Assembly: GCF_006864535.1 (NCBI RefSeq)
Contig: NZ_QHLL01000013.1
Location: 1-40,558 of the forward strand
Direction of reading: 5' to 3'
Source: Campylobacter sp. MIT 12-8780
GTDB lineage: Bacteria; Campylobacterota; Campylobacteria; Campylobacterales; Campylobacteraceae
Length of the DNA: 40,558 nucleotides
Below the pieces are notes generated by a model. That model saw only the letters and a list, made by a program, of their open reading frames with translations, made no database searches and was not told where the DNA came from. Shown piece after piece: positions 1 through 8,787 of this stretch; within the stretch, counting starts at the first letter, position 1; each line of letters begins with the position of its first letter. The position numbers and the translations under genes are program-made.

Positions 1-1
1 T

Positions 2-166
2 AAAGAGCAAACTGCAGGTATTACTCAAATCAATGAAAGTGTAGCTCATATAGAAAGTGTAACTCAAGATAATGTGAAGATTGCTAATGATAGTTCTGTG
101 ATTTCTGATGCAGTCAATAGTATTGCAAAAAATATACTTGAAGATGCTCGGAAGAAGAAGTTTTAA
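2..166 (+). CDS. Methyl-accepting chemotaxis protein, C-terminal end only (5' cut by window)
   Basis: The window opens inside an open frame that ends with TAA at 164-166. The 54 visible residues are a polar helix (motifs such as TAGITQINESV, IANDSSVISDAVN, SIAKNILEDARKKKF). This looks like the tail of the cytoplasmic signalling hairpin of Campylobacter Tlp-type chemoreceptors, which end in a similar basic 'RKKKF' segment. The family senses ligands and controls the CheA kinase that sets flagellar rotation. The ligand-binding domain and membrane segments lie outside the window, so the ligand cannot be inferred. The stop codon overlaps the ATG of the next gene (TAATG), so the two are probably translationally coupled. 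Confidence 0.8.
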   Translation, partial: KEQTAGITQINESVAHIESVTQDNVKIANDSSVISDAVNSIAKNILEDARKKKF

Positions 167-429
167 TGAAAATTTATGAAGTTTTAAATCAAAATAAAAG
201 AGGCATGGGGTATTTTAGAAGCTCTTGGAATATACACGCTTTTATACAGATGAGTTATACAAGTGGAATTTATATGCTGTATGAGGTGCGTGATACAGAG
301 CTTTTGAAAAGCCCTTTTGAATTTAATCAAGAAGATATTGACGCGAGTGATTGGAAAGTAGATAATCTTTGTGCCTTAGAATCAAAACTTTTAAGCATAC
401 AAGAAGCAAACAAAAACAAAGCTTCTTGA
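166..429 (+). CDS. Small DUF2829 / Tad2-like protein coupled to the chemoreceptor
   Basis: An 87-residue soluble protein whose ATG overlaps the chemoreceptor stop (TAATG). It has no signal peptide or membrane segment. The pattern resembles DUF2829, the family that includes the Thoeris anti-defence protein Tad2: an N-terminal 'YEVLNQNKRG' helix, then 'YFRSSWN' where DUF2829 has basic-x-x-W-N, a beta stretch (FIQMSY, YMLYEV), and an ending 'EDIDASDWKV' that matches the family's D-hydrophobic-x-A-x-D-W-x-V signature. This assignment rests on motif memory only. The function here is unknown; the coupling suggests co-expression with the receptor. The protein could instead be an unrelated short Campylobacter orphan. 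Confidence 0.55.
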   Translation: MKIYEVLNQNKRGMGYFRSSWNIHAFIQMSYTSGIYMLYEVRDTELLKSPFEFNQEDIDASDWKVDNLCALESKLLSIQEANKNKAS

Positions 430-470
430 TTCATTCCTCGTAAGATAACACAAAACAAGTAGCTATAAAC

Positions 471-1433
471 TTAGCCTCCAGTTTGATAAAAAGCCCTTGT
501 TGAGCGTTCGTTATCTTTAATGCTCCATTTGTTCTTTTCTGGCTTGTTTTCAATCACGCTTTGAAGTATCTTACTTGCTGCGTCTATATCGCCTTGTTTC
601 ACAGCCTTTCTTATGCTTAAAGCCTCATCAAAATAAAGACAAGGCACAAGCAAGCCATCAGCCGTCAAGCGGATACGATTGCAAGTATCGCAAAACTCAT
701 GACTATGCGGATCGATGATGCCAAAGGTATAATCATCTGCTTTGTATAAGCTTACCGGAGCATTTAAACTTTTTTCTAGGGCTTGCACTTTATACTTTTG
801 ACTTAAAAGCTTTAAAATTTCATCTGCTTTTAAGCCTTGAAGCTGTCCGTAAGCGTGGGTATTTTCCATAAATTCTATAAAGCGAATTTGGATATTTTTA
901 GCCTTTGCAAACTCGAGCAAATCACATATTTCATCATCATTAAGCCCTTTTAAAGCAACGCAGTTAAGCTTGACTAAAAAGCCCTCACTTAAAGCAGCGT
1001 TAATGCCTTGCATAACATCTTTTAAAATATCTTTTTGAGAAATTTTTATAAGTTTTTTTGCATGAAGAGAGTCTAAAGAGATATTTACCCTTTTTAGTCC
1101 AGCTTCTTTTAAAAGCTTTGCTTGATTTTGAAGCAAAAAGCCATTTGTAGTTAAGGCTAGATCAATGCTATTTTTATACTCAAAAATCATTTTTATAAAT
1201 TTGTGTAAATCTTTTCTTAAAAGTGGCTCACCCCCTGTGATCCTAATCTTTCTCACCCCAGCATCAATGGCAACTTTAACAAATAAAAAAAGCTCGTCAA
1301 AACTAAGTAAATTTTCATTAATTTTTTCATCAAAAGGGATTTTTGGCATACAATACAAACAGCGAAAATTGCAATTTTGCGTTACTGAAATGCGTAAATA
1401 ATCAATCACCCTATCATAACGATCAACAAGCAT
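471..1433 (-). CDS. moaA: GTP 3',8-cyclase MoaA (molybdenum cofactor biosynthesis)
   Basis: A radical SAM enzyme of 320 residues that converts GTP to 3',8-cyclo-7,8-dihydro-GTP, the first step of molybdopterin synthesis. The N-terminal cluster motif [10 protein letters not shown] supplies the CxxxCxxC cysteines that bind the SAM [4Fe-4S] cluster. '[13 protein letters not shown]' follows as the SAM-contacting GGEP motif. The C-terminal segment [13 protein letters not shown] followed by VPCLYF supplies the second, GTP-binding cluster (CxxC...C). Length fits the family. Its ATG overlaps the stop of the upstream coiled-coil gene by one base, so it is the last gene of a coupled four-gene operon. 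It would supply molybdopterin for formate dehydrogenase, nitrate or sulfite enzymes elsewhere in the genome. Confidence 0.95.
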   Translation of the reverse strand: MLVDRYDRVIDYLRISVTQNCNFRCLYCMPKIPFDEKINENLLSFDELFLFVKVAIDAGVRKIRITGGEPLLRKDLHKFIKMIFEYKNSIDLALTTNGFLLQNQAKLLKEAGLKRVNISLDSLHAKKLIKISQKDILKDVMQGINAALSEGFLVKLNCVALKGLNDDEICDLLEFAKAKNIQIRFIEFMENTHAYGQLQGLKADEILKLLSQKYKVQALEKSLNAPVSLYKADDYTFGIIDPHSHEFCDTCNRIRLTADGLLVPCLYFDEALSIRKAVKQGDIDAASKILQSVIENKPEKNKWSIKDNERSTRAFYQTGG

Positions 1434-1948
1434 TAATCAACCATCTTTTTCATCTTTAGCGTAAATTCAACGCTTCCTGTGGGAATTCTTAAATCTTTTG
1501 AGATTTGTTCTATACTTTTGCCTTCCTTAAACAAATCAACGATTTTTTGCTCTTCGTTTTCATAATTTGGCGTAAGCTTTGAGATATTTTGCGTTTTTTG
1601 CTCAAGATGAGAGAGTCTATTTTCTTGCTCATTTTGAAACTCTTCAATCACGCTTTCAAAGCCCTTCAAGCTCTTGAGTATAGGCACGATCTTGCTATTG
1701 ACTTCTTTATTAAGCAAAAGATTGATCTCATCTTTTAAATCATCTGAATTTTGTAAATTTACACTTTGTATATCAGCTTTTGCCTCAAGTTCTTTGCGTA
1801 AATAGTGCATATTTTTACTCAACTCTTCCACTGCTTTTTCAAGCTTTATAATCTTAAGTGAATTTTCCTTGTCCTTGATAAAAATATAAGCCACTAAGGC
1901 AATTTGTAAAATCACTATAAAAATGAGATAAAGTAACTCATCACTCAT
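1433..1948 (-). CDS. Membrane-anchored coiled-coil protein of unknown function (Cj0162c-like)
   Basis: A 171-residue protein. Residues about 5-25 are a single hydrophobic helix ([20 protein letters not shown]). A long charged coiled coil (about 30-125) and a short C-terminal domain ([18 protein letters not shown], ending [14 protein letters not shown]) follow. The last part resembles the helix-turn-helix-like tail of DUF6115-type proteins, in which '[20 protein letters not shown]' reads like a recognition fold. It overlaps the upstream gene by 8 bases and moaA by one. In C. jejuni a similar gene lies at the same place (from memory Cj0162c). No enzymatic motif is visible, and the function is unknown. 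Confidence 0.8.
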   Translation of the reverse strand: MSDELLYLIFIVILQIALVAYIFIKDKENSLKIIKLEKAVEELSKNMHYLRKELEAKADIQSVNLQNSDDLKDEINLLLNKEVNSKIVPILKSLKGFESVIEEFQNEQENRLSHLEQKTQNISKLTPNYENEEQKIVDLFKEGKSIEQISKDLRIPTGSVEFTLKMKKMVD

Positions 1949-2435
1949 TTTCTTTTCCTTTCATTTCTTTGATAAGCTCTCTTTGTGTCTGTGCCACAAA
2001 AGCATCATAAAGCGTTTTATCTTCACTTTTGATCTTAATAATACTCGCCGTTTTTTCATCTAAAGCCTTGATGAAAAAGGCTATCTCTTTGTTATTTATC
2101 TTTAATCTAGCATAATAGACTTGATTTTGAACTAAATTCGTGTTTAAAAATTCAAGATTTTCATAATGCACGCCTGAAATATGAGCTTTATTTTGAAGCG
2201 CGATTAAAAGCTGCTTGTCTTTTAGCTCAAGTCTTGCTATATCTTCTTTTATGCTAATAAGCATATCAAAAAGCAATTCTTCACTTTCGCTCAATTCTAT
2301 TTTTTGGGCAAGTTTTTTAAATCTCATAATTTGAGCGTTTGAATTAAGACTGATAAATTCTTCATTAAAACGCATATCATCAAGAGTGCTTTCTTCAAAT
2401 TCAATTCTTAAAGCTGTTTTAAAAAAACTTACCAT
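1941..2435 (-). CDS. Conserved hypothetical protein (Cj0163c-like)
   Basis: A 164-residue soluble protein without signal peptide or membrane span. The first two thirds are helical and acidic (for example RFKKLAQKIELSESEELLF). The last third looks like beta strands (NQVYYARLKINNKEIAFFIK, then ASIIKIKSEDKTLYDAF). Its start overlaps the end of the prenyltransferase gene by 7 bases and its end overlaps the coiled-coil gene by 8, so it is translated as part of one unit. The C. jejuni counterpart (from memory Cj0163c) is uncharacterised. I recognise no catalytic motif. Confidence 0.75.
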   Translation of the reverse strand: MVSFFKTALRIEFEESTLDDMRFNEEFISLNSNAQIMRFKKLAQKIELSESEELLFDMLISIKEDIARLELKDKQLLIALQNKAHISGVHYENLEFLNTNLVQNQVYYARLKINNKEIAFFIKALDEKTASIIKIKSEDKTLYDAFVAQTQRELIKEMKGKENE

Positions 2436-3301
2436 ATCAAATCAACCCAAATAAAAATCAAAAAAATGATACTTAAATATCCATTTAAAGTAAAAAAAGC
2501 CCTATCAATATGAGCAAAATTCTTACGCACGATCTTTTGCTCGAAAAACAAAATCACCGCACAAACAAGCACCCCAAAAAAAGCCACAAAAGAAAGTCCA
2601 GCCTGCCAAGCAAACAGAAACCAAAACAACACCGCCAAAAAATGACAAAATGCCGAAGCAAACAAAGTCGCCTTTGTGCCAAATTTAGACGGCACAGAAT
2701 GAAGCCCTTTAAGCTTATCATACTCCATATCTTGCAAGCTATAAAGCAGATCAAACCCGGCCGTCCAAAACATCACCCCAAGACACAAAATCACACTATA
2801 AAGCTCTATCTTACCAAGCACAATCACACTTCCAGCAATAGGTGCAAGTCCCAAACAAAAACCTAAAACCAAGTGAGCCAAAGATGAAAAACGTTTAAAA
2901 GTTGAATACAAGCCAAGTATAAGCAGTATAGGAAAAGAAAGCACAAAGGCTAGGGTATTGATAAAAAAAGATGCTAGCACAAAAACAAAGGCATTAAGCA
3001 AGATAAAGCCCAGCACGCTTTTTCTATCTATCTTGCCACTGATATTTGGGCGATCTTTGCAACGAGGATTATCCTTATCAATATCCTCATCTAAAAAGCG
3101 GTTCATCGCCATAGCAAAATTTCTTGCACTCACCGCACAGATTATGCCTAAAAATAGCACCTTAAAGCCAAACCAAACGCTTTGAGTTTCAAGCTTTGAA
3201 GCTACCATCATAGAAATAAACAAAAAAGGTAAAGCAAAGATAGAATGCTTAAAAACAACAAGCTCTAAAAGAGTGTTAAGTTTTGTATAAAATGTTTTCA
3301 T
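2429..3301 (-). CDS. mqnP: UbiA-family prenyltransferase, probably MqnP of the futalosine menaquinone pathway
   Basis: A 290-residue polytopic membrane enzyme with about eight or nine hydrophobic helices. The first Asp-rich motif is [14 protein letters not shown] and the second [18 protein letters not shown]; both bind the Mg-diphosphate of the polyprenyl donor. The 'NPR' after the first motif and '[10 protein letters not shown]' after the second are typical of MqnP-type enzymes, which prenylate the 1,4-dihydroxy-6-naphthoate-derived ring in futalosine-pathway bacteria such as Campylobacter. The gene is often annotated ubiA, but Campylobacter makes menaquinone rather than ubiquinone. It is the first gene of a coupled operon reading towards moaA and is divergent from miaA across a 72-base promoter gap. 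Confidence 0.88.
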   Translation of the reverse strand: MKTFYTKLNTLLELVVFKHSIFALPFLFISMMVASKLETQSVWFGFKVLFLGIICAVSARNFAMAMNRFLDEDIDKDNPRCKDRPNISGKIDRKSVLGFILLNAFVFVLASFFINTLAFVLSFPILLILGLYSTFKRFSSLAHLVLGFCLGLAPIAGSVIVLGKIELYSVILCLGVMFWTAGFDLLYSLQDMEYDKLKGLHSVPSKFGTKATLFASAFCHFLAVLFWFLFAWQAGLSFVAFFGVLVCAVILFFEQKIVRKNFAHIDRAFFTLNGYLSIIFLIFIWVDLIW

Positions 3302-3373
3302 TATTTTTACTCTTTAGTAAATTTTTGTTATGATTTTACTAAAAAAACTTTAAATTTAAGGAAAAACTCGCTT

Positions 3374-4249
3374 ATGTTTTTTGAATTTGCACTCATTGGC
3401 TGCACAGCTTGTGGTAAAAGCGAGCTTGCTTCAAGGCTAGCTGCTGAATTTAACGCCTTTATCTTGAGTCTTGATAGCCTGTGTGTGTATAAAGAGATCA
3501 ATATCGCTTCGGCTAAGCCTGATGATACACAGTGTATTAATTATTTTGGAATCAATCTTTTAAGCGTAGATGAAGCCTTTAATGTGGCTTTGTTTTTCAA
3601 AGAGTATAAAAGAGCTAAAAACGCAGCTTTAAAGGCAAATAAGCCTCTTATTATCGTGGGTGGGACGAGTTTTTACTTAAAGGCTTTAATGAGTGGTTTA
3701 AGTAAAGAGGTGCCTGCGCTTTTGCATTATGAGCTTGATAATGAAGCTATTTACGCCCTTGTAAAACGTATAGATAAAAAAGCAAAGATAGAAAAAAACG
3801 ATACTTATCGCTTAAGAAAATGGCTTGATATTTATGAGTTTAGCAAAGAAGTGCCAAGTGAGTTTTTAAAACGCACCTTAAAGCCAGCTTTGATTAAAAA
3901 GCTTGATATCTTTGAGCTGGTGTGCGATAAAGAGCTTTTAAGACAAAGGATAGCTAAAAGAACAAAGGCTATGCTTGAAAAGGGCTTGCTTGAGGAGGCG
4001 AGGTATTTATTTATGCATTTTGATACAAGTTTAAAGCCTTTAAATTCCATAGGTTTAAAAGAGTGTAAAGCTTATCTTGATGGTGAAATTTCACTTCATG
4101 AGCTTGAAACACTCATCACAACGCACACAGCCCAGCTTGCTAAACGACAAAGAACTTTTAACAAAGGTTTTGATAAGTTTAGCCTTGAGCAAAGCAAAGC
4201 GTATGATGAGCTTCAAGGTTTTATGCAAGCAAAATTAAACCAAATGTAA
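3374..4249 (+). CDS. miaA: tRNA dimethylallyltransferase MiaA
   Basis: A 291-residue enzyme that adds a dimethylallyl group to N6 of A37 in tRNAs reading UNN codons. The P-loop is [12 protein letters not shown] near residue 8, unusual in having Cys at two positions. '[19 protein letters not shown]' carries the catalytic Asp and the SAKP motif, and '[17 protein letters not shown]' is the conserved GGTxxYxxAL segment. The C-terminal '[10 protein letters not shown]' corresponds to the usual KRQxTW motif with Trp replaced by Phe. AAGGAAAAA lies upstream of the ATG. The gene is convergent with the GT8 gene, with 13 bases between stops. Confidence 0.93.
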   Translation: MFFEFALIGCTACGKSELASRLAAEFNAFILSLDSLCVYKEINIASAKPDDTQCINYFGINLLSVDEAFNVALFFKEYKRAKNAALKANKPLIIVGGTSFYLKALMSGLSKEVPALLHYELDNEAIYALVKRIDKKAKIEKNDTYRLRKWLDIYEFSKEVPSEFLKRTLKPALIKKLDIFELVCDKELLRQRIAKRTKAMLEKGLLEEARYLFMHFDTSLKPLNSIGLKECKAYLDGEISLHELETLITTHTAQLAKRQRTFNKGFDKFSLEQSKAYDELQGFMQAKLNQM

Positions 4250-4262
4250 AACCTTACAAAAT

Positions 4263-5548
4263 TTACTCTTCTTTAAGCTTATTGAGCCCATATTTTCTTA
4301 CTCTAAGCTGAGTGCGGTAAGCCTGATATGGCAAAGAAAGCATTTTTCCTTCTTTCCTTCGCCAATATGCCTTAAAAGCTATCTTTCTTAGCTCAAAACC
4401 AAGATTGTGTTCTTCAAGTTTTCTTTTTTTCAAGCCTGTTTTATCGTGCTCATATTTTTTAATCGCTTGAAAAATCACAAAAGGCATTTGAAGATAACCC
4501 AAGAAAGACTTTGTGCATTGTATCATCAAAAAAGCGATTTCATCAGTATAAGGCTCTTGAAGCTCTAAAGCTTCTTGTAAATTTTTATATTCAGCATAAA
4601 GTTCGTCTTTAAAAATCGGTGTTTGTAGAGCATATCGCCACCATATCTCGCCTAAAAACTCGCCTTTTTCATTGATATAATTATGTGGTGCAAACCAAGC
4701 CTTATGCTCGTTTGTAAAGTGTAAAATGATAGGATTTTTTAAAGCAAAATTAAGCTCTTTTCGCGAGTAATCCACATCAAATTTCTTTCTTTCATCATTT
4801 GCTCTAACAAAAGAATACGAATGCACGAAGATATTGTATTCATAAGGAAGCTTAAGCACCTTTTGTCCTTGCACCAAAGCATTTAATATATCTTGATCAT
4901 GGGCTTTTAAATCATAATTTGGCATAAGTTCTAGGCATTTTTGCTCCAGATTTTGTTTCCTAAATTCCTCAAGATTAATTAACATACAACCGCCATTAAA
5001 ATAAGTCTTGCAAAAGGCTATATCTTTATACTCTAAGTTTAAGCTTTTTAAAATTCTCTTACTCTGCGTTCTCTCATCATAAACAGCTGCTAAAACTTTA
5101 TCTTGCAAATCTAAAGCAAATAAAGCCCTTAAATCTCCCAAAACAAGCATATCCACATCAAGATACAAACAAGTTTTAACACTTGTATCTAAAAGAGAAG
5201 CGAGTTTGAGCCGAAAATAAGTCGTATGATTTGCCCCAAGTTTTGGCAAGTCCTTAAAAATGCTATCATCAAGCTGATGAATGTGTATAGAGCAAGGATA
5301 AAGGGCATTTAACTCTTTTTCAAGAGCATAAAAGCGATCTATGGTGTTTTGGCTAAAATTATTTGTAAGTATGTGAAAGTGATATTTAAGTTTTTCTTGT
5401 GAATTTAAATTATCATCAAATGCTTTATAAGTTAAAGCCCCCCCCCCTCGCTTGCATTGTTGGTTTTGGTGTTTTTGATGATAGAATACATCATCACCGC
5501 TGTGTATTTTGCATAATTTTCATCTGAATTAAAAACGATATGAAACAT
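4263..5548 (-). CDS. GT8-family glycosyltransferase, phase variable, OFF as read (10-G tract)
   Basis: The gene starts at ATG 5548 (GGAG 5-8 bases upstream) with the typical GT8 beginning MFHIVFNSDENYAKYTAVMM. After residue 34 it meets ten Gs on the coding strand and stops two codons later (CTT TAA), giving a 38-residue product. With 8 or 11 Gs the frame continues into the rest of the protein (428 residues with 11). Downstream are 'YLDVDMLVLGDL' with the DxD metal/nucleotide-sugar site, 'CKTYFNGGCMLINL', and 'HDQDILNALVQG', all typical of LgtC-like galactosyl- or glucosyltransferases. It likely modifies lipooligosaccharide or another surface glycan. It lies 21 bases downstream of pflA on the same strand. 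A TTG-initiated frame from 5249 exists but is only the interior of this gene. Confidence 0.88.
5438..5447 (-). repeat. Phase-variation tract, 10 G on the coding strand of the GT8 gene
   Basis: Ten uninterrupted Cs on the plus strand (G on the coding strand), at codons 34-37 of the GT8 gene. With 10 or 9 repeats the reading frame closes within a few codons; with 8 or 11 it opens into the whole enzyme. Tracts of this length mutate readily in Campylobacter by slipped-strand mispairing. The exact count depends on the assembly. Confidence 0.9.
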
Positions 5549-5569
5549 TGTTTCTCCTTTGTTAAAGTG

Positions 5570-7933
5570 TTAATTTGTATTTAAAATATTCATTTTTTCA
5601 CGGCATAAATTCTGCCAATTCGAACTTGCATTAATATCAAGGCATTGTGTAAGGCTCGTTCTTTGGGCATTTAAATTTTGTGTTTTTTCAAAAATTTCAG
5701 CTTGTATATAAAAAGCCCTTGCTCTTTGTTCAGCATCTAAGTTAAGCTTTATCAAATCCGTTAAAACAGCCAAAGCTTCACTAAAATTTCCACTTTTATT
5801 TAAAGCATCAAGATACATAAACTCAAGCTCTGGACTATATACATTTACCCCTTTTAAATTTTGAAAATCAATCGCCTTTGGTGCATAGTGAAGTATGCTC
5901 GTAGTGAGGTTTTGCTCATTACAATAAAGTAAAAACTCATGATAGAGCTCAACCATTTTAAAGTTCATCTCAAAACGTTCAAGAGCTTCAAGACTCTTAA
6001 TCGCAGCATTATAATCATTTTGTCTAAGCTGGGCTAAAAATTTGAAATAATACGCATTAAACCGCTCTTCATCGCTTTTCATCGTCCTTGAATCAATCAC
6101 GCCATTTGCCAAAGCGATAGTATTTGCATAATTTTTAGCATTAAGCTCTAATTCGCTTTTTTCCAAATCATAATAAATGCTGTCTTCTTGCCTATTTTTA
6201 TCGATATATTCTTCAGCTAAAGAAACTTGTAAATTTCTTTTTAAGCACGCGAGCATAGCTTTTTTGTTATTGATTTTCTGTCCTATTTCATACTCTTTAT
6301 AGGCTTGAAAAAGGCTTGTTGCCCCGGAGCAATTATCCGCCCTTAAGTCTTCATTGAGCCTTGAAATAGCCGCTCTTTCAAGCAAATTTTTCATCTCAGG
6401 GTTATTGTATCGTTCTATCTCATCTTTATAATCAAGCACGGCTTGGGTATTGTTCTCATCAAAATACAATTTTACATCATAAAGAAGAGCTTTAGCAGCG
6501 ATTTCATTAGCGTATTCTTTCATCAAGCTTTGATATTTTTCGTGCAAAAAGCTTGAATTTCCATCTTTCAAATCAAAAAAGATTCGATCGGCTGCTTCTT
6601 TTACTAAAGCCAAATGCTCCCCATCGCCAAATTCATCTGTATATAAGTCAAGATAACGCTTGGCTTTTTGATATTCATTTGTTTTACTTAGTGCAAGGGC
6701 GAGGTTTTTAAGCACTTCTTCGTATTCTTTATCGCTTCTATTTAAGCTATTAAATACTCTTTCATAGATCATCGCACTTATTTGAGGATTGTCTTTATCA
6801 TACAAAAGCTTTGCAAGCTCTAAAGAAAGGGCTTTGTTTTGGATAAAAGAATTTGCATTTGCGTTTGTAATGGTATTGATAAGATTTAAGGCTTGATTTG
6901 TATCATCTGCGATAAGTGCAAGTCTAGCTAAAGAAAGCCCAGCTCTTGCGGCTATATCAACATTTTGTGTTCTGTAATAAAGATCATTAAAGATAATTTG
7001 GGCTTTTGCTCTATCGCCAAGAGTAAGCAAATAATCTGCATAATCAAGCAAAGCAAGCTGAGCAAAGTAATTCTCAGGGTATTCATTGCTTAAAATTTCA
7101 ACCACATATTCCATATTTGCTCGCTGTTCTAGTGCCATATATGCTCGCATCATAATATATGAAATTTCGGGAAAATTTCTATCACTCGTAAAGGTTCTGC
7201 TCCATTCTTTAGCATCTTCTACCATTTGCTCAAGTTGATTTTGGTTTCTAAAGTCTGGAGTGTAAGTATAAAGCTGATTTTGCGCTCTAAGCTTATATAA
7301 GATAAACTCGTTCATAAAAATACTGCCTTGATAACGTTCAATCGCATTACTTGCATCAGTGATAACTTGAGTGTAATTTTGTTTTTCATACTCTTCTTTG
7401 ATGCGTAAAAAGGTATTTATATCAGCACTTTGAGGGATAAGCACAGGGTTTGAGTTTAAGTCTAAAGCTCCTACAAAAGGCGTTTGTAAATTAGAAAAAT
7501 TAATGTCAAAGTCAAGTCCATCATGATCTTTAAAATACGCTATCTCGTCAGAAAAAACAAAGGTAAAACTTGTGGAATTTGTATCGCTATTATCACTTAA
7601 AACTACATTTTCATCATAAATTTTTTGAGACAAATTAAACATTTTTGATGGAATTTTAGCTTGTATAAAAATTTGAGTGAGCTGATTTGTTTTTGTAAAA
7701 TTAAGATCAAAAAAATCAAAACTTTGATTATCAAGTCTTGTTTCAACTACTCCTAAAATTTCGCATTCATAATGCTTTAAATCCCCTTCTTCAAATTCTT
7801 TACAAGTAAAGTTTTCATCATTTTTTAAATGAAGCACGCCAAAGGGGTTGTTATTATCACTACCTCTGTTTAAAACGATCTCAAAAGAAAAAAGAGTAGA
7901 AAAACTCAGTAAAAATATACATAAAATTCTCAT
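5570..7933 (-). CDS. pflA: Flagellar motor scaffold protein PflA (paralysed flagellum protein)
   Basis: A periplasmic TPR-rich protein of about 787 residues starting at ATG 7933. It begins with a signal peptide (MRILCIFLLSFSTLFS-FE), then a beta-rich N-terminal region to about residue 180, then a long run of helical TPR-like pairs (for example NFPEISYIMMRAYMALEQ and ENYFAQLALLDYADYLL) to the C-terminus. The length matches C. jejuni PflA (about 788). PflA builds the Campylobacter-specific medial/proximal disk scaffold with PflB; mutants make flagella that do not rotate. An in-frame TTG at 7972 would give a longer protein but would disrupt the signal peptide, so 7933 is preferred although its ribosome site is weak. 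It follows an uncharacterised gene after a short gap. Confidence 0.88.
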   Translation of the reverse strand: MRILCIFLLSFSTLFSFEIVLNRGSDNNNPFGVLHLKNDENFTCKEFEEGDLKHYECEILGVVETRLDNQSFDFFDLNFTKTNQLTQIFIQAKIPSKMFNLSQKIYDENVVLSDNSDTNSTSFTFVFSDEIAYFKDHDGLDFDINFSNLQTPFVGALDLNSNPVLIPQSADINTFLRIKEEYEKQNYTQVITDASNAIERYQGSIFMNEFILYKLRAQNQLYTYTPDFRNQNQLEQMVEDAKEWSRTFTSDRNFPEISYIMMRAYMALEQRANMEYVVEILSNEYPENYFAQLALLDYADYLLTLGDRAKAQIIFNDLYYRTQNVDIAARAGLSLARLALIADDTNQALNLINTITNANANSFIQNKALSLELAKLLYDKDNPQISAMIYERVFNSLNRSDKEYEEVLKNLALALSKTNEYQKAKRYLDLYTDEFGDGEHLALVKEAADRIFFDLKDGNSSFLHEKYQSLMKEYANEIAAKALLYDVKLYFDENNTQAVLDYKDEIERYNNPEMKNLLERAAISRLNEDLRADNCSGATSLFQAYKEYEIGQKINNKKAMLACLKRNLQVSLAEEYIDKNRQEDSIYYDLEKSELELNAKNYANTIALANGVIDSRTMKSDEERFNAYYFKFLAQLRQNDYNAAIKSLEALERFEMNFKMVELYHEFLLYCNEQNLTTSILHYAPKAIDFQNLKGVNVYSPELEFMYLDALNKSGNFSEALAVLTDLIKLNLDAEQRARAFYIQAEIFEKTQNLNAQRTSLTQCLDINASSNWQNLCREKMNILNTN

Positions 7934-7976
7934 AAAATAATTATATCCATAAAAAATAAATTTAAACACCAAAGCC

Positions 7977-8687
7977 TTATATCTTTGTAAGTTTTACACG
8001 CACAAAATCATAGCCCTTTGTATCAAAGTCTAAAAAAGCAATGATCGTGTTTAAGCCCTCATCACACATAAGCTTGCTTTCAAGCTTAAAAAACTCACTT
8101 TCTATGAGAATATTTGCTTGATCATTTATCTTAGCAATTTGTGAAAATTGTTGAGAACAATGCAAAAATTTATCCTTGTTTTTCAAACGAAAAAGCACTA
8201 AACCATCATAATTATCAAGCTCTTTTAAATGCCTAAATGTATCTTGCACTAAAAGCTCTTCTTCGCTCTCATCGCTAAAAGCGAATTTAAGCTTAAATTT
8301 ATGAGCCAAAAAAGCACAAAAAAATAAGATATTTTCATAATCCTTATGCTCTTTTAAATTTATATCGATGATGAGAAATTCAGCCTCGTTTAAAAAGTCT
8401 AAAATTTCAGCAGCTTCTTCTTCGCCCAAACAACTCTCAGCACTCAAATACCCCTCATCAAGCATATCAAACTCATCACTACCAAGCCTTGCTAAAAGCG
8501 CTAAAACAAAGGCTGTGCTGGCAATCTCACATTTAAAAAATCGGGCTTTAAAATCACTATCATGCAAACAAGAAACATAGTAATTTTCGCTATTTTCAAG
8601 CTTTTTACATAAATTTGCATGTCTTTTACTCGCTAAATCCAAAAAACACAAAGCTTTTTTGCCGACTTCATAAACAACGCTTTTCAT
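7977..8687 (-). CDS. Conserved hypothetical acidic protein upstream of pflA
   Basis: A 236-residue cytoplasmic protein, ATG at 8687 behind AAGGGT. I do not recognise the family with confidence. It opens with 'VVYEVGKKALCFLDLASKRHANL', is rich in Asp/Glu and Leu, and contains 'DEGYLSAESCLGEEEAAEIL' followed by alternating hydrophobic stretches (FLIIDINLKEH, ILFFCAFLAHKF) that suggest an alpha/beta fold. In C. jejuni pflA sits directly after the last nuo (complex I) gene. The 'YLSAES..GEEE' segment vaguely recalls the Campylobacter proteins that replace NuoF, but this is only a guess. It is close enough to pflA (44 bases from its stop to the pflA ATG) to share a transcript; TACAAT at 8727-8732 (minus) is a possible -10. 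Confidence 0.7.
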   Translation of the reverse strand: MKSVVYEVGKKALCFLDLASKRHANLCKKLENSENYYVSCLHDSDFKARFFKCEIASTAFVLALLARLGSDEFDMLDEGYLSAESCLGEEEAAEILDFLNEAEFLIIDINLKEHKDYENILFFCAFLAHKFKLKFAFSDESEEELLVQDTFRHLKELDNYDGLVLFRLKNKDKFLHCSQQFSQIAKINDQANILIESEFFKLESKLMCDEGLNTIIAFLDFDTKGYDFVRVKLTKI

Positions 8688-8787
8688 TAATTTTACCCTT
8701 ATCAGTATGAGTGTGAATTTTTTATCAATTGTAGCGATTTTTAGCTTAAATTGAAGTTTTTATCATCAATTTTTATTTACAAAAACC

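Noticed and set aside
2510-3185. Plus-strand frames opposite the prenyltransferase gene
   Set aside because: Composition (Lys, Ser, His rich, no hydrophobic core) is typical of the complement of a membrane-protein gene.
4263-5249. TTG 5249 as start of the glycosyltransferase
   Set aside because: TTG is an internal Leu codon; the typical GT8 N-terminus and a good ribosome site are at 5548, separated by the G tract.
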